Below, in pieces: positions 1 through 7,787 of a stretch of DNA of 51,703 nt. Source of the DNA: Candidatus Saccharimonadota bacterium (lineage in GTDB: Bacteria; Patescibacteriota; Saccharimonadia; Saccharimonadales; Saccharimonadaceae); contig JAFWKY010000008.1 in NCBI GenBank assembly GCA_017514105.1, forward strand, positions 1-51,703, in the 5' to 3' direction. The translations under genes and the position numbers were made by a program. The notes under the pieces were generated by a model. That model was given only the letters and a program-made list of their open reading frames with translations. It made no database searches and was not told the origin of the DNA. Position 1 is the first letter of the stretch. Each line of letters begins with the position of its first letter.

Positions 1-127
1 CACATTATAGGCATAGTGTAGAATAAAAATCAACCCCCTACCTATACTTGTGGCGAAAAAGTATTGTGCTTCTGGTAAACATATATCATACTTCTGCTTA
101 TTCTTCCAATAAGTGTGAGTAATATAA

Positions 128-469
128 AAGTACGCCGGCGTCGCCAACGGCACAGACTCTGGCTCTAGTGACCCAATTAATGTTAGTTATCAAACTAATG
201 GTTGGCATAAACTTAGTACTTATCCACTCTACTTTACTCGCGCGGGCCTCCTGTGGTCAGCAGAATACTACAACACTACTACTGAGCTGGACTACTGGTC
301 CGCTACGTCGTATACTGGCTCGTACGCTTACATCCTGTACGCGGACTCCGGCGAATTGTATCCGGCACACAGGCGCAATCGCGGGCACGGCTTTAGCGTC
401 CGGTGCATGGAGGGTTCTGTCCTGTATATTCGTTGCATCGTATCGTATCGTGCCACGCCATGCAAATAA
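128..469 (+). pseudogene. Orphan FISUMP variable-domain cassette (copy C)
   Basis: An open frame that begins directly after an in-frame TAA (125-127) and ends at TAA 467-469. It encodes the last part of a FISUMP (Fibrobacter succinogenes paralogous) domain: KYAGVANGTDSGS near the start, PLYFTRAG, DYWSATSYTGS and the closing FSVRCM. No start codon or ribosome site belongs to it, so it is a fragment rather than a gene. It is a near-copy of the cassette at about 805-1110 on the opposite strand. The two are almost identical in framework codons and differ mainly at codons of the form TAC/AAC/GAC/CAC/CGC. Bases 1-127 show nothing I can assign. Confidence 0.7.
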
Positions 470-479
470 TTCTCGTAAT

Positions 480-1145
480 TTATAGGCGTCCGCGTATACT
501 AGCAGCCACGCAGCGGAGGGACCACCCGTAGTAGCGGACGTTGCGGCGCGCCGGGTATACAGCACCGGAACGGAAGTCCAGGTAGTAAGCCTGCGAAGCC
601 GAAACAGCAGTACTAGACCAGTAGAGGGCGTACCCAGTAAAGGTGTAAAGCGTGGAGCCGTCCACGTAGCCGGAACGGACAAAGTAGTAAGGGTTAGTAT
701 TAATGAGTGTATAGCCATTAGGGGTGTAGGTAGTATTAGTAGAGCCACTAAGGTCTGTGCCGATGGTAAGGACGAAGTAATTACCTACCAACTCTGAATT
801 CCGTAAATGGCATACCAGCATCTGACTTGTCACGCACCGGACGCTAAAGCCGCTCGCGCGATTGTACCTTTCCGCCGGATACAATGCACCGGAGTACGCG
901 AACAGGTTGTAAGCGTTCGAGCCACTATACGACGTAGTGGACCAGTAGTACAGGTCGGTAGTAGTGTACCTGTACTCATCTGACCACAGGCGGCCCGCGC
1001 GAGTAAAGTAGAGTGGATGAGTACTAAGTTTATCCCAACCATTAGTTTGATAACCAACATTAGTTATGTCACCAGAGCCAGAGTCTGTGCCGTTGGCGAC
1101 GCCGGCGTACTTTTTATTTATCATTAATGCTATAAACACTAACAA
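480..1145 (-). pseudogene. Two fused orphan FISUMP variable-domain cassettes (copies D and A)
   Basis: One 221-codon open frame, beginning at best with TTG, holds two FISUMP C-terminal modules in tandem. The first (copy D, about 1110-805) runs from KKYAGVANGTDSGSG to GFSVRCV. The second (copy A, about 790-480) runs from TIGTDLSGSTNTTYTPNGY through YYFVRSGY and YWSSTAVSASQAYY to WSLRCVA. There is no signal peptide, Shine-Dalgarno or promoter-like box at the start, so translation is doubtful. Copy D is the inverted partner of the + strand cassette at 128-469. Copy A is the direct-repeat partner of 1149-1452. FISUMP domains are generally found on secreted surface proteins. This looks like a store or graveyard of variable 3' gene ends. 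Confidence 0.65.
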
Positions 1146-1148
1146 CTA

Positions 1149-1452
1149 CTACCGCACCACGCAGCGGAGGGACCTTCCGTAGTTGCGGTCGTAGCGGTGC
1201 GCCGGCCATACACCACCGGAATCGAAGTACAGGTAGCAAGCCTGCGAAGCCGAAACAGCAGTACTAGACCAGTAGAGGGCGTTCCCAGTAAAGTAGTAAA
1301 GCCTAAAGCCATTCACGTAGCCGGAACGGACAAAGTAGTACGGATTAGTATTAATGAGCGTATAGCCATTAGGAGTGTAGAGAGTATCGGTAGAGCCACT
1401 AAGGTCTGTGCCGGTGGTGAGGATGGAGAACCTTACTGGCGTTTTATTCTCT
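1149..1452 (-). pseudogene. Orphan FISUMP variable-domain cassette (copy B)
   Basis: A reading frame that follows the stop codon of the MmcQ/YjbR-like gene in the same frame and ends at TAG 1149-1151. It encodes TGTDLSGSTDTLYTPNGY, YYFVRSGYVNGF, YWSSTAVSASQACY and RSLRCVV, so it is the same module as copy A. Thirteen consecutive framework codons (the stretch LYWSSTAVSASQA) are identical to copy A even at silent positions. About fifteen nearby codons differ, almost all with an amino-acid change. It has no start of its own; it may be an inserted 3' fragment or be reached only by readthrough. Confidence 0.65.
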
Positions 1453-1454
1453 AT

Positions 1455-1757
1455 TTACGATAAATTGTAACTGAGACGAACGAGATCATAAAGTTCGTCG
1501 TCGCTCAGTTGATTACCAGCGAGGACGATTTCAATGCCACCGCGACCAAAGTAGCGAGATTCCATAACTGATTCGTATTTTTCGGTGAGTAATTTCCTTA
1601 ATTCTGAATCCGTACGAATCTCAATAGTGTTTTTGTTAATAACCAAAAATGCCTTGTCGTCTTTGCGATAAATAACTCGTGATTGGTCGTTTTTGTCTTT
1701 TCCCTGTTCTGTGATGTAACCACCGATGCCGGTTACTTTAGAAATGTCAAATACCAT
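1455..1757 (-). CDS. MmcQ/YjbR-like small protein
   Basis: A 100-residue protein resembling the MmcQ/YjbR (DUF419) family, a CyaY-like alpha/beta fold of uncertain function, often annotated as DNA-binding. The match rests on the C-terminal pattern: IYRKDDKAFLVIN, then an EIRTDSELRKLLTEKY helix, ESRYFGRGGIEI and a closing DELYDLVRLSYNL helix. It is slightly shorter than typical members. The ATG at 1757 is preceded by AGGAG at good spacing and lies inside the 3' end of orn (25-bp overlap), so it is translated from the argS-orn mRNA. FISUMP fragments start right after its stop codon. Confidence 0.65.
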   Translation of the reverse strand: MVFDISKVTGIGGYITEQGKDKNDQSRVIYRKDDKAFLVINKNTIEIRTDSELRKLLTEKYESVMESRYFGRGGIEIVLAGNQLSDDELYDLVRLSYNLS

Positions 1758-2257
1758 TTGAGTTCTCCTATTGAGCCTTCAATATCGTCAAGCGCGCGAT
1801 GATTTTCTGGCTTGGTAAATTTTTTGTTCAAAGCGTGTTCAAAATAAATCTTCCAAGCGGAAACGTCCAGCATGCGGTAATGGAGCCGCTTGTTTAACTC
1901 TGGCATTTCGCGTTCAATAAACTTGCGATCTTGGTGAATGGAGTTGCCGGCAAGGTAGACTTCTCTGCCGAAATGTTCATCAAGGAATTTTAATAATTCC
2001 TCTTCAACTTTGGCGACTGGCTGGCCGTTTTCGTTTTGGGCGATTAGAGCATCGCGAGACTCCGCGTTCTTTTCCCAAAAATCACCGACCATGCGTTCTT
2101 TCATTAGTTTTTCTGGGACTTTGATGACGGCTTCGTACCGTGCGATTTCATTTAGTTGCATATCAGTGGCGATAGCAGCAACTTCAAGGATACTATCCTT
2201 CTCCGGTTCTAGGCCGGTCATTTCTAAATCTACCCATAGTAGTTTTGCACGTTTCAT
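1733..2257 (-). CDS. orn: Oligoribonuclease (DEDDh 3'-5' exoribonuclease)
   Basis: A 174-residue protein of normal length for Orn, which degrades 2-5 nt RNA (and pGpG) to mononucleotides in the cytoplasm. The DEDDh exonuclease signature is complete: D10 and E12 in WVDLEMTG, D110 in AGNSIHQD, and H153 with D158 in HRALDDIEGS. Its ATG shares one base with the argS stop (TAATG), so translation is coupled. The following mmcQ-like gene overlaps its 3' end. The three genes form one unit read from the argS promoter. Confidence 0.95.
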   Translation of the reverse strand: MKRAKLLWVDLEMTGLEPEKDSILEVAAIATDMQLNEIARYEAVIKVPEKLMKERMVGDFWEKNAESRDALIAQNENGQPVAKVEEELLKFLDEHFGREVYLAGNSIHQDRKFIEREMPELNKRLHYRMLDVSAWKIYFEHALNKKFTKPENHRALDDIEGSIGELKWYLTFLK

Positions 2258-4068
2258 TACATTTCCTCCGGAATTTCAATACCTAAGATGTTTAGTCCGT
2301 GCGTCATAGTCGCGAGAAAAACCCGAACGAGCCTGACACGCTGTGCCTCTCGGTCGCTGCCAGCAACTGGACAGTTTTCGTAAAAACGTGAGAAATCTTG
2401 GGCGAGTTCATAGAGGTAGTTTGCGACTTTGTGCGGAGCCATTTCGGCGACAGCGTCGCGTAGAATGTCCTTGTATTCTAGAAGTCTCTTGGCTAAAACA
2501 CGTTCAGTCGAATCGCAAGCCGTTACACCGGGGTCGCGTCGCTCACTCCCGTCGCCACGGGGTTCGCGCGCTATCTCTCGCGCTGCCGCGCTCCGAAATA
2601 CCCCTTGTGCAACGCTTTGCGATTCTGCAGATATTTTATCTAGGATTTTCTTGGCGCGAACGGCTGAGTACAGTAAGTATGGGCCGGAATTACCGGTCAT
2701 TTTGACGGATTCGTGTGGGTCAAAGACAATATTGCCGCCCATTTTGTATTTGAGGAAAGCGTATTTGGTGGCGGCGAGAGAGACTTTGGTGTCGTGAGGG
2801 TTATATTCTTCGGCAAGAGCGTCACTAACCATGTCCAAAACGTCAACAGCCTTGAGAAAGTTGCCTTTGCGGGAAGACATTTTTACATTGCCAGGTAATT
2901 TGACAAGGCCATGTGTTAGATGGCTAGTCTTCGCAACTAAGTCTGGAGCGAATTGTTCAACAGATTTCAGAACGACCTTCATATAATCGTGCTGTTCGGA
3001 GCCGGTGATAACGACAGATTTGTCAAAATGATAATCATTGTTCTTTGTGAGAATGAGGCCAACGTCTTTGGCTTCGTAAGTTGGGACACCTTCTTTGTTA
3101 ATAAAGACGCGGGTGTGGAGACCGTATTTTTCTCCATTAAAGATGACAGCACCGTCAGACATTTCGTAGACGCCGTTTTTTAATTGTTCTTTGACGGTTT
3201 TTAAGCCCAAAGCAGCGACGGTAGATTCTGGATAGAATTTGTCAAAATGAACACCGATTTTGGTGTAGAAATCTTTGAAATAATCGTATGACAGTTCCCT
3301 GCCTTGCCAGTACAAGTCCGCAAGTGGAGCGCCATGAATATCTTCGGAGTTGATTTCATAAATCTCTTTGTTTAACTCGGTAATTTTCTGTTTGGCCTCT
3401 TCGTCGTCTTCGTAGGCGGCGGTACCTTCTACGTAGCATTTGGCAATATCTTCAATTTTGAGTTCGGCGGGATTCTTCTGCATGAGGATATACATGGTCT
3501 TTGCTACGTGGAGTCCGACGTCGCCGCCGAAGTTCGCACGGACAACATTTGCACCGGCATATTCAAAGAGTCTAGAAATTGAGTCGCCGACGATACTGGT
3601 ATATAGGTGACCGACATGGAGGACTTTGAAAGGGTTTGGGTCGCTGAATTCGCAAATCACGGTCTTGCCGGTAAATGCGTCGCTCTTGATGGACGCTTCG
3701 TAATCCGCGCTGATTAACTCTATGCGATTTTCGTAATAGTCGTCTGGCAGAGTGAAGTTAAGGAAACCTGGAGCAGAAACGCTGATTTCTGATACGGGGC
3801 CGCGTCCGTCCGGCCCATCGCCATGGGCGGACGGCGCTATCTCTCGCGCTGCCGCGCTCCGAAATACCCCTTTATCAGAAATTAGCGTTTCCCTCAATTC
3901 TTCGCTAATTTCCATAGGCGACTTATGTAATACTTTGGCGAGTTTCAAGGGTGCGTTAGTGGAATAGTCGGCGTTGATGTTGGCTGGAGATGGGGAGAGT
4001 TCGGGATCAAAATCTAGACCGTAGAGGTCCTGAATAACTTTTTTAAGTTGAGCGGATATTTCTTGCAT
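2257..4068 (-). CDS. argS: Arginyl-tRNA synthetase carrying two in-frame palindromic inserts
   Basis: A 603-residue class I aminoacyl-tRNA synthetase that charges tRNA-Arg. Visible parts: the N-terminal additional domain, the HIGH-type motif in FKVLHVGHLYTS, the KMSKS-type motif in VKMSSRKGNF, and a C-terminal anticodon-binding helical domain (HKVANYLYELAQDFSRFYE). Two stretches have no family counterpart: GVFRSAAAREIAPSAHGDG near residue 67 and GVFRSAAAREIAREPRGDG near residue 490. Both are in-frame copies of one GC-rich palindromic element (see the repeats at 2510-2625 and 3777-3890), placed in probable surface loops between conserved blocks. The promoter -10 box TATAAT (4080-4075) ends 6 nt before the ATG, so the mRNA is probably leaderless. 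Confidence 0.95.
   Translation of the reverse strand: MQEISAQLKKVIQDLYGLDFDPELSPSPANINADYSTNAPLKLAKVLHKSPMEISEELRETLISDKGVFRSAAAREIAPSAHGDGPDGRGPVSEISVSAPGFLNFTLPDDYYENRIELISADYEASIKSDAFTGKTVICEFSDPNPFKVLHVGHLYTSIVGDSISRLFEYAGANVVRANFGGDVGLHVAKTMYILMQKNPAELKIEDIAKCYVEGTAAYEDDEEAKQKITELNKEIYEINSEDIHGAPLADLYWQGRELSYDYFKDFYTKIGVHFDKFYPESTVAALGLKTVKEQLKNGVYEMSDGAVIFNGEKYGLHTRVFINKEGVPTYEAKDVGLILTKNNDYHFDKSVVITGSEQHDYMKVVLKSVEQFAPDLVAKTSHLTHGLVKLPGNVKMSSRKGNFLKAVDVLDMVSDALAEEYNPHDTKVSLAATKYAFLKYKMGGNIVFDPHESVKMTGNSGPYLLYSAVRAKKILDKISAESQSVAQGVFRSAAAREIAREPRGDGSERRDPGVTACDSTERVLAKRLLEYKDILRDAVAEMAPHKVANYLYELAQDFSRFYENCPVAGSDREAQRVRLVRVFLATMTHGLNILGIEIPEEM
2510..2625. repeat. Palindromic element inside argS, copy 2 (core family I)
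   Basis: Outer arms GAATCGCAA (2510-2518) and TTGCGATTC (2617-2625) are inverted repeats. The complementarity continues inward (CGTT/AACG, CAC/GTG) to a core of about 77 bp at 2529-2605. The core is shared with the element at 3777-3890, including an almost identical block of about 39 bp (CGCTATCTCTCGCGCTGCCG and onward to TACCCCTT). It is in frame with argS and encodes the GVFRSAAAREIAREPRGDG insert. Confidence 0.75.
3777..3890. repeat. Palindromic element inside argS, copy 1 (core family I)
   Basis: Arms of about 18 bp (3777-3794 and 3873-3890; AAACGCT...TTTCTGATA against TATCAGAAA...AGCGTTT) flank a core with its own strong hairpin (CCGTCCG...CGGACGG). The arms differ completely from those of copy 2 while the cores match, so the mobile part is probably the core, or arms and core evolved separately. 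It is in frame with argS, with no stop codon in the argS frame. Confidence 0.75.
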
Positions 4069-4117
4069 ACATTTATTATACCATATTTCCCCTGTTTATG
4101 TTATAATGAGAAGTGTC

Positions 4118-4192
4118 GCGGGTATCGTATAGCGGCTATTATGTATCCTTCCCAAGGATGAGATCAGGGTCCGACTCCCTGTACCCGCACCA
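4118..4192 (+). tRNA. tRNA-Gly(CCC)
   Basis: Cloverleaf read by eye: acceptor GCGGGTA/TACCCGC, anticodon loop TTCCCAA giving anticodon CCC, T-arm CAGGG-TCCGACT-CCCTG, and an encoded CCA at 4190-4192. A TATAAT box at 4102-4107 lies just upstream, back to back with the argS promoter. A terminator follows. Confidence 0.93.
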
Positions 4193-4200
4193 GAAAAAGT

Positions 4201-4221
4201 AAGTCCTGACGGGACTTTATT
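4201..4221 (+). terminator. Terminator after tRNA-Gly
   Basis: Stem AAGTCC/GGACTT (4201-4217) followed by TTATTTTATT. It lies against the stop of the convergent foldase gene and may serve both strands. Confidence 0.7.
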
Positions 4222-5229
4222 TTATTGTGCGGTTTTTAGTTCGATAAGTTCGTTGATTTTGTTTTCTTTGCGGAGCGCATCAAAACGTTTTTGAAATTCA
4301 GTGAATGGAACCTTGATGGAAACAAAATCTACTTCCGTTTCGGTCTTCTTGATGAGTTTGACGAAGTAATAACCATCACCATTAATGGAGACGAAACGAC
4401 CGCTTTGCTGGCCTGGTTCCAACTTAATGGCTTCGGACGCACGTCCACCATCAATATTTTGACTGCCGACCATGCCACCTGTTTCCTGATATTCTACCTT
4501 GTCGCCGAGGGCTTCGGCAATCGCGGCATAGTTGCCGCCGTTTTCGGAGAGGAGTTTTTCTACTTGATTGGCGATTTTGTTGGCGTTTTCATCGGTTTCC
4601 ATTTCAACCTTTGACTTGATGATGGTGAGTTCTAGCATGCGAAGGTATTCATCTTTGTCTAGACCAAAGTTCTCTTTGATAATTTTGAGAAAAGCCTCTT
4701 CGCTACGCTCTACGCCACCGAGACTACGATGTCGTTCGTATTCTTGGTTAATCTCGTCCTCGGTAACTGTAATTCCCTGCTCCTTGGCGAGTTTTAATGC
4801 GAAAGTATATTCCTCCGCTTCGGATAATGCGGCGCGCATGTATTGCTCGCGAAGGACCTCGATGGAGCCTTCATTGTCTACATCGCCAGACTGGCGTTCG
4901 ATAGACAATAAACTGCTGCGATAGAACATCAGATAGTCTGAAAAGCGCACGCTTTCTTCGTCTACGATGGCAACTGGCGCTGGGATGATTTTGGTGATGC
5001 GGAAAAGCATATCGTCGGTCATATTGAAACGATAAAGTGCGAGCCAACCGCTAGTGACAACAATTGCAAGGACGATAAAAGCGATTAGCATAGTGCTAAT
5101 AACAACACGATGTTTGGTCCATTGAAGAGGATATTTAAACTTGCGACCGCGCGCAAGGACTTCCTCGCGGCGTTCGTCGACTTTTTCTTGTTCAGTCTTT
5201 TTCTCTGCTTTTTTCTTTAAGAGAGTCAT
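4222..5229 (-). CDS. Membrane-anchored SurA/PrsA-like foldase
   Basis: A 335-residue protein. A charged cytoplasmic N-terminus (about residues 1-50, Lys/Glu-rich) is followed by one transmembrane segment (VVISTMLIAFIVLAIVV) and an extracytoplasmic region. That region has a SurA-N-like helical section (DEINQEYERHRSL, ENFGLDKDEYLRML) and a degenerate parvulin-like module near the C-terminus (GGMVGSQNIDGG, then GYYFVKLIKK). It probably helps secreted or surface proteins fold; prolyl-isomerase activity is not assured. I chose the ATG at 5229 because TATAAT (5241-5236) ends 6 nt before it. A longer frame upstream would overlap tRNA-Arg. Confidence 0.75.
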   Translation of the reverse strand: MTLLKKKAEKKTEQEKVDERREEVLARGRKFKYPLQWTKHRVVISTMLIAFIVLAIVVTSGWLALYRFNMTDDMLFRITKIIPAPVAIVDEESVRFSDYLMFYRSSLLSIERQSGDVDNEGSIEVLREQYMRAALSEAEEYTFALKLAKEQGITVTEDEINQEYERHRSLGGVERSEEAFLKIIKENFGLDKDEYLRMLELTIIKSKVEMETDENANKIANQVEKLLSENGGNYAAIAEALGDKVEYQETGGMVGSQNIDGGRASEAIKLEPGQQSGRFVSINGDGYYFVKLIKKTETEVDFVSIKVPFTEFQKRFDALRKENKINELIELKTAQ

Positions 5230-5250
5230 GTTATAATTATAGCATAATAT

Positions 5251-5326
5251 GGCCCGGTGGCTCAATGGATAGAGCAATTCCGTCCTAAGGAAGAGGTTGT
5301 GCGTTCGACTCGCACCCGGGTCACCA
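5251..5326 (+). tRNA. tRNA-Arg(CCU)
   Basis: Acceptor GGCCCGG/CCGGGTC, anticodon loop GTCCTAA (anticodon CCT), T-loop TTCGACT and encoded CCA at 5324-5326. Its last 22 bases (5306-5327) recur downstream at 5381-5402. Confidence 0.93.
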
Positions 5327-5334
5327 TAGAGTCT

Positions 5335-5355
5335 AAGGCCTCCAGAGGGCCTTTT
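5335..5355 (+). terminator. Terminator after tRNA-Arg(CCU)
   Basis: Stem AAGGCC/GGCCTT with the loop TCCAGAG, followed by a run of T. Confidence 0.75.
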
Positions 5356-5356
5356 T

Positions 5357-5402
5357 CAGTTAGGAGTCGGCCTTCGGGGGCGACTCGCACCCGGGTCACC
5401 AT
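5357..5402 (+). repeat. tRNA 3'-end duplication with hairpin (tRNA micro-island scar)
   Basis: The 22-bp tail of tRNA-Arg(CCU) is repeated exactly at 5381-5402. Directly before it a small palindrome, GAGTCG...CGACTC (5364-5386), overlaps the start of the copy. The same arrangement (intact tRNA, terminator, T-arm remnant with a palindromic insert) is found at tRNA-Gln and tRNA-Arg(GCG). Confidence 0.7.
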
Positions 5403-5453
5403 TTTTTATTATAAAATGTTTATGTTAATACAAAAAAGATGTATAATAATATT

Positions 5454-6305
5454 ATGCGAAAGGTCAAACATGCTATATTTATTATTTTGTTTGTAGTAGT
5501 AACTATTGGCATGGGGGCGAGTGTCTATTTTTCTATTCAGGGTGACAATAATTATGATTATGTGGTGGAAACTAATGCATTTTTTGCGCCGTTTGAGTTT
5601 TATAAAGATCGTAAAATCGTAGGCGTAGATGTAGATATTGTTAACCGCGTCGCCGAAAAAATGAATAAAAAAATTCAAATTAAGAATGTGGAATTTGACG
5701 TAATAATTGACAACGTAGAAGCTGGATTAATTGCGGATGCCGGTGCGGCTGGACTCACGATTACACCAGCGCGCAAGGAAAAAGTTAACTTTACAATTCC
5801 CTATTATGATTCGGTACAATATGTGATTTTCAATCGTAATAATCCGCCATCGCTTCGCGATAACCATGTTGTTTGGGAAGCATTGGCTGGCGCAAAGTTG
5901 GGATCGCAAATCGGAAGCACTGGTTATATTTTCGTGGATAGCGAAATCGAAGACGGGGTGCTGTCTGGCACGAATACAGAAATCAAAGGTATTGATTCGC
6001 ACCAATTAGCGGCTGACGCAATTAATGCACACATTATTGACTATGCGATCGCGGACGAACTCGCGGCAAAATTTATCGTAGAAAAAAATCCGGAATTTGA
6101 CGCTTTGCCATTATATTATTCTGGTCCGACACGTGCAGAAGACTATCCAGTAGAAGAATCTTACGCGATTGCAGTCAACAAGTCGCGTGGAGATTTGCTA
6201 GAGGCATTTAATGCGGTACTTGGGGAGATGCTAACTGAAGACGAGAATGGACAAACAGAAATTGACCGTTTGGTATTAAAATATATGGGGCTAACAGATG
6301 AGTGA
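5454..6305 (+). CDS. Amino-acid ABC transporter substrate-binding protein
   Basis: A 283-residue family-3 solute-binding protein (SBP_bac_3). An N-terminal hydrophobic anchor (AIFIILFVVVTIGMGASVYF) is followed by NAFFAPFEFYKDRKIVGVDV, GLTITPARKEKVNFTIPYY and a two-lobe binding fold. There is no lipobox cysteine, so it is held by an uncleaved anchor rather than a lipid. The ATG at 5454 is preferred over the one at 5439 because TATAAT (5442-5447) ends 6 nt before it. It overlaps the permease by 8 bp, and with the next two genes it forms a complete polar amino-acid importer. Substrate unknown (Gln/Arg/His class). Confidence 0.9.
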   Translation: MRKVKHAIFIILFVVVTIGMGASVYFSIQGDNNYDYVVETNAFFAPFEFYKDRKIVGVDVDIVNRVAEKMNKKIQIKNVEFDVIIDNVEAGLIADAGAAGLTITPARKEKVNFTIPYYDSVQYVIFNRNNPPSLRDNHVVWEALAGAKLGSQIGSTGYIFVDSEIEDGVLSGTNTEIKGIDSHQLAADAINAHIIDYAIADELAAKFIVEKNPEFDALPLYYSGPTRAEDYPVEESYAIAVNKSRGDLLEAFNAVLGEMLTEDENGQTEIDRLVLKYMGLTDE

Positions 6306-7002
6306 TTTTTTCGCAAAAATAGCAGAATTGTTTAGTACACCGGAGTATATTGATTCTTTGTTGCACGGATTTTTGCTGACGATTCAGGTATCGTATTTCG
6401 CAATATTGATCGGGATTTTGCTCGGTACAATTATCGCGCTCGTAGACACAGCAAAGCCATCCAGGTGGCTGGTAGTACCAAAGTTTATTTGCAGCACATA
6501 TGTGGCGATTATACGCGGTACACCAATGGCATTGCAACTGTTTATTATGTTCTTTATTATTTTTGCGATTCGGGGATTCCCGAGTATCATCACTGCAATT
6601 ATTGCGTTTGGGCTAAACTCTGCCGCGTATACTGCAGAAGTGATTCGTGGCGGGATATTGTCGGTAGACAAAGGCCAAACTGAAGCCGGAATGGCACTCG
6701 GACTTTCGCAGACTACAATTTTTATGAAAATTGTAGCACCACAAGCAATTAAAAACATTATCCCGGCACTCGGCAACGAAATTATTACCGTGATTAAGGA
6801 GACCGCGATCGTAAGTATGGTAGGCATGTACGACCTAAATATGGCCGCAAAAGATATCGGTTCTGGACAAAATATGGCGAGTTATATCGTGCCAATGTTC
6901 ACGGCGGCGCTGTTCTATTTGGTAACAATTTATTTGATTACATTTATCGTGAAGCGAATAGAAAAAGGCCTAAGGCGAAGTGATTTGAGGGCGGAAGAAT
7001 AA
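6298..7002 (+). CDS. Amino-acid ABC transporter permease
   Basis: A 234-residue membrane permease of the His/Glu/Gln/Arg family with several transmembrane helices. The EAA-type coupling loop is visible as GQTEAGMALGLSQTTIFMKI, followed by VAPQAIKNIIPALGNEII. It pairs with the ATPase encoded directly downstream (1-bp overlap) and the binding protein upstream. Only one permease gene is present, so it should act as a homodimer. Confidence 0.93.
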   Translation: MSDFFAKIAELFSTPEYIDSLLHGFLLTIQVSYFAILIGILLGTIIALVDTAKPSRWLVVPKFICSTYVAIIRGTPMALQLFIMFFIIFAIRGFPSIITAIIAFGLNSAAYTAEVIRGGILSVDKGQTEAGMALGLSQTTIFMKIVAPQAIKNIIPALGNEIITVIKETAIVSMVGMYDLNMAAKDIGSGQNMASYIVPMFTAALFYLVTIYLITFIVKRIEKGLRRSDLRAEE

Positions 7003-7733
7003 TGGAAAGAAATACAGAACTCATCATCAAAGATTTAAAGAAAACTTACGGCAAAAATAAAGTAATACGTGGGATTGATTTTGAGTTGCACGAAGGCGAG
7101 CGCGTAGTAGTGCTAGGTCCGAGTGGGTCTGGTAAATCTACGTTTCTTAGGTGTATAAATCGGATTGAAGAACCGACGGGCGGAATGATAAGTTTTGATG
7201 GAACAATTGTGACCGACAGAAATATCCGCAAAATTCGCCGTGACATAGGAATGGTTTTCCAACATTTTAATTTGATTAATAATTTGACAGTAATGGAGAA
7301 TTTGACGTTGGCGCCAGTGAAATTACGGGTAATGAAGCGCGATGCAGCGGAAAAACGCGCAAAAGAATTACTCAGGCACATTGGACTATCCAACAAAGCA
7401 AATTCTTATCCTGCTTCCCTATCTGGCGGGCAAAAACAGCGTATAGCGATAATTCGGGCAATGATGATGTCGCCAGAAGTACTATTGTTTGATGAACCAA
7501 CTTCGGCACTAGATCCAGAGTCTATAGGTGATGTGCTCTCGCTGATTCGCGAACTCGCTGACCGCGGGATGACCATCATGATAGTAACACACGAAATGAG
7601 TTTTGCACGGGAAATTGCAACGCGAATTGTTTTCATTGACAAAGGTAAAATCATTGAGGAAGGTACGCCAACGGAATTCTTTGAACATCCAAAAACGCCA
7701 AGAGTACGAGAATTCTTGAACAAGGTGCTTTAG
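7002..7733 (+). CDS. Amino-acid ABC transporter ATPase (GlnQ type)
   Basis: A 243-residue nucleotide-binding subunit powering the importer. All motifs are present: Walker A GPSGSGKS (39-46), Q-loop Q87, signature LSGGQ (140-144), Walker B LLFDEP with catalytic E165, and H-loop H197 in VTHEMS. It starts with an ATG overlapping the permease stop (TAATG), the last gene of the three-gene unit. Confidence 0.95.
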   Translation: MERNTELIIKDLKKTYGKNKVIRGIDFELHEGERVVVLGPSGSGKSTFLRCINRIEEPTGGMISFDGTIVTDRNIRKIRRDIGMVFQHFNLINNLTVMENLTLAPVKLRVMKRDAAEKRAKELLRHIGLSNKANSYPASLSGGQKQRIAIIRAMMMSPEVLLFDEPTSALDPESIGDVLSLIRELADRGMTIMIVTHEMSFAREIATRIVFIDKGKIIEEGTPTEFFEHPKTPRVREFLNKVL

Positions 7734-7787
7734 CGTTTTCTCTGCAGATGATTTTATGATATAATATGGCTAATAAAAAGGAGTAAA

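Noticed and set aside
168-748. Long frames on both strands over 168-748
   Set aside because: They read the FISUMP cassettes in wrong frames; the +1 frame with FSVRC-type motifs is the biologically meaningful one.
2429-2797. Antisense frames inside argS
   Set aside because: They arise from GC-rich element codons and have no promoter or ribosome site.
5230-5277. 16-residue N-terminal extension of the foldase
   Set aside because: It would overlap tRNA-Arg(CCU), and the promoter lies between; ATG 5229 is the better start.
6298-6305. UGA recoding
   Set aside because: TGA ends the substrate-binding protein exactly where the permease begins, so UGA is a normal stop.
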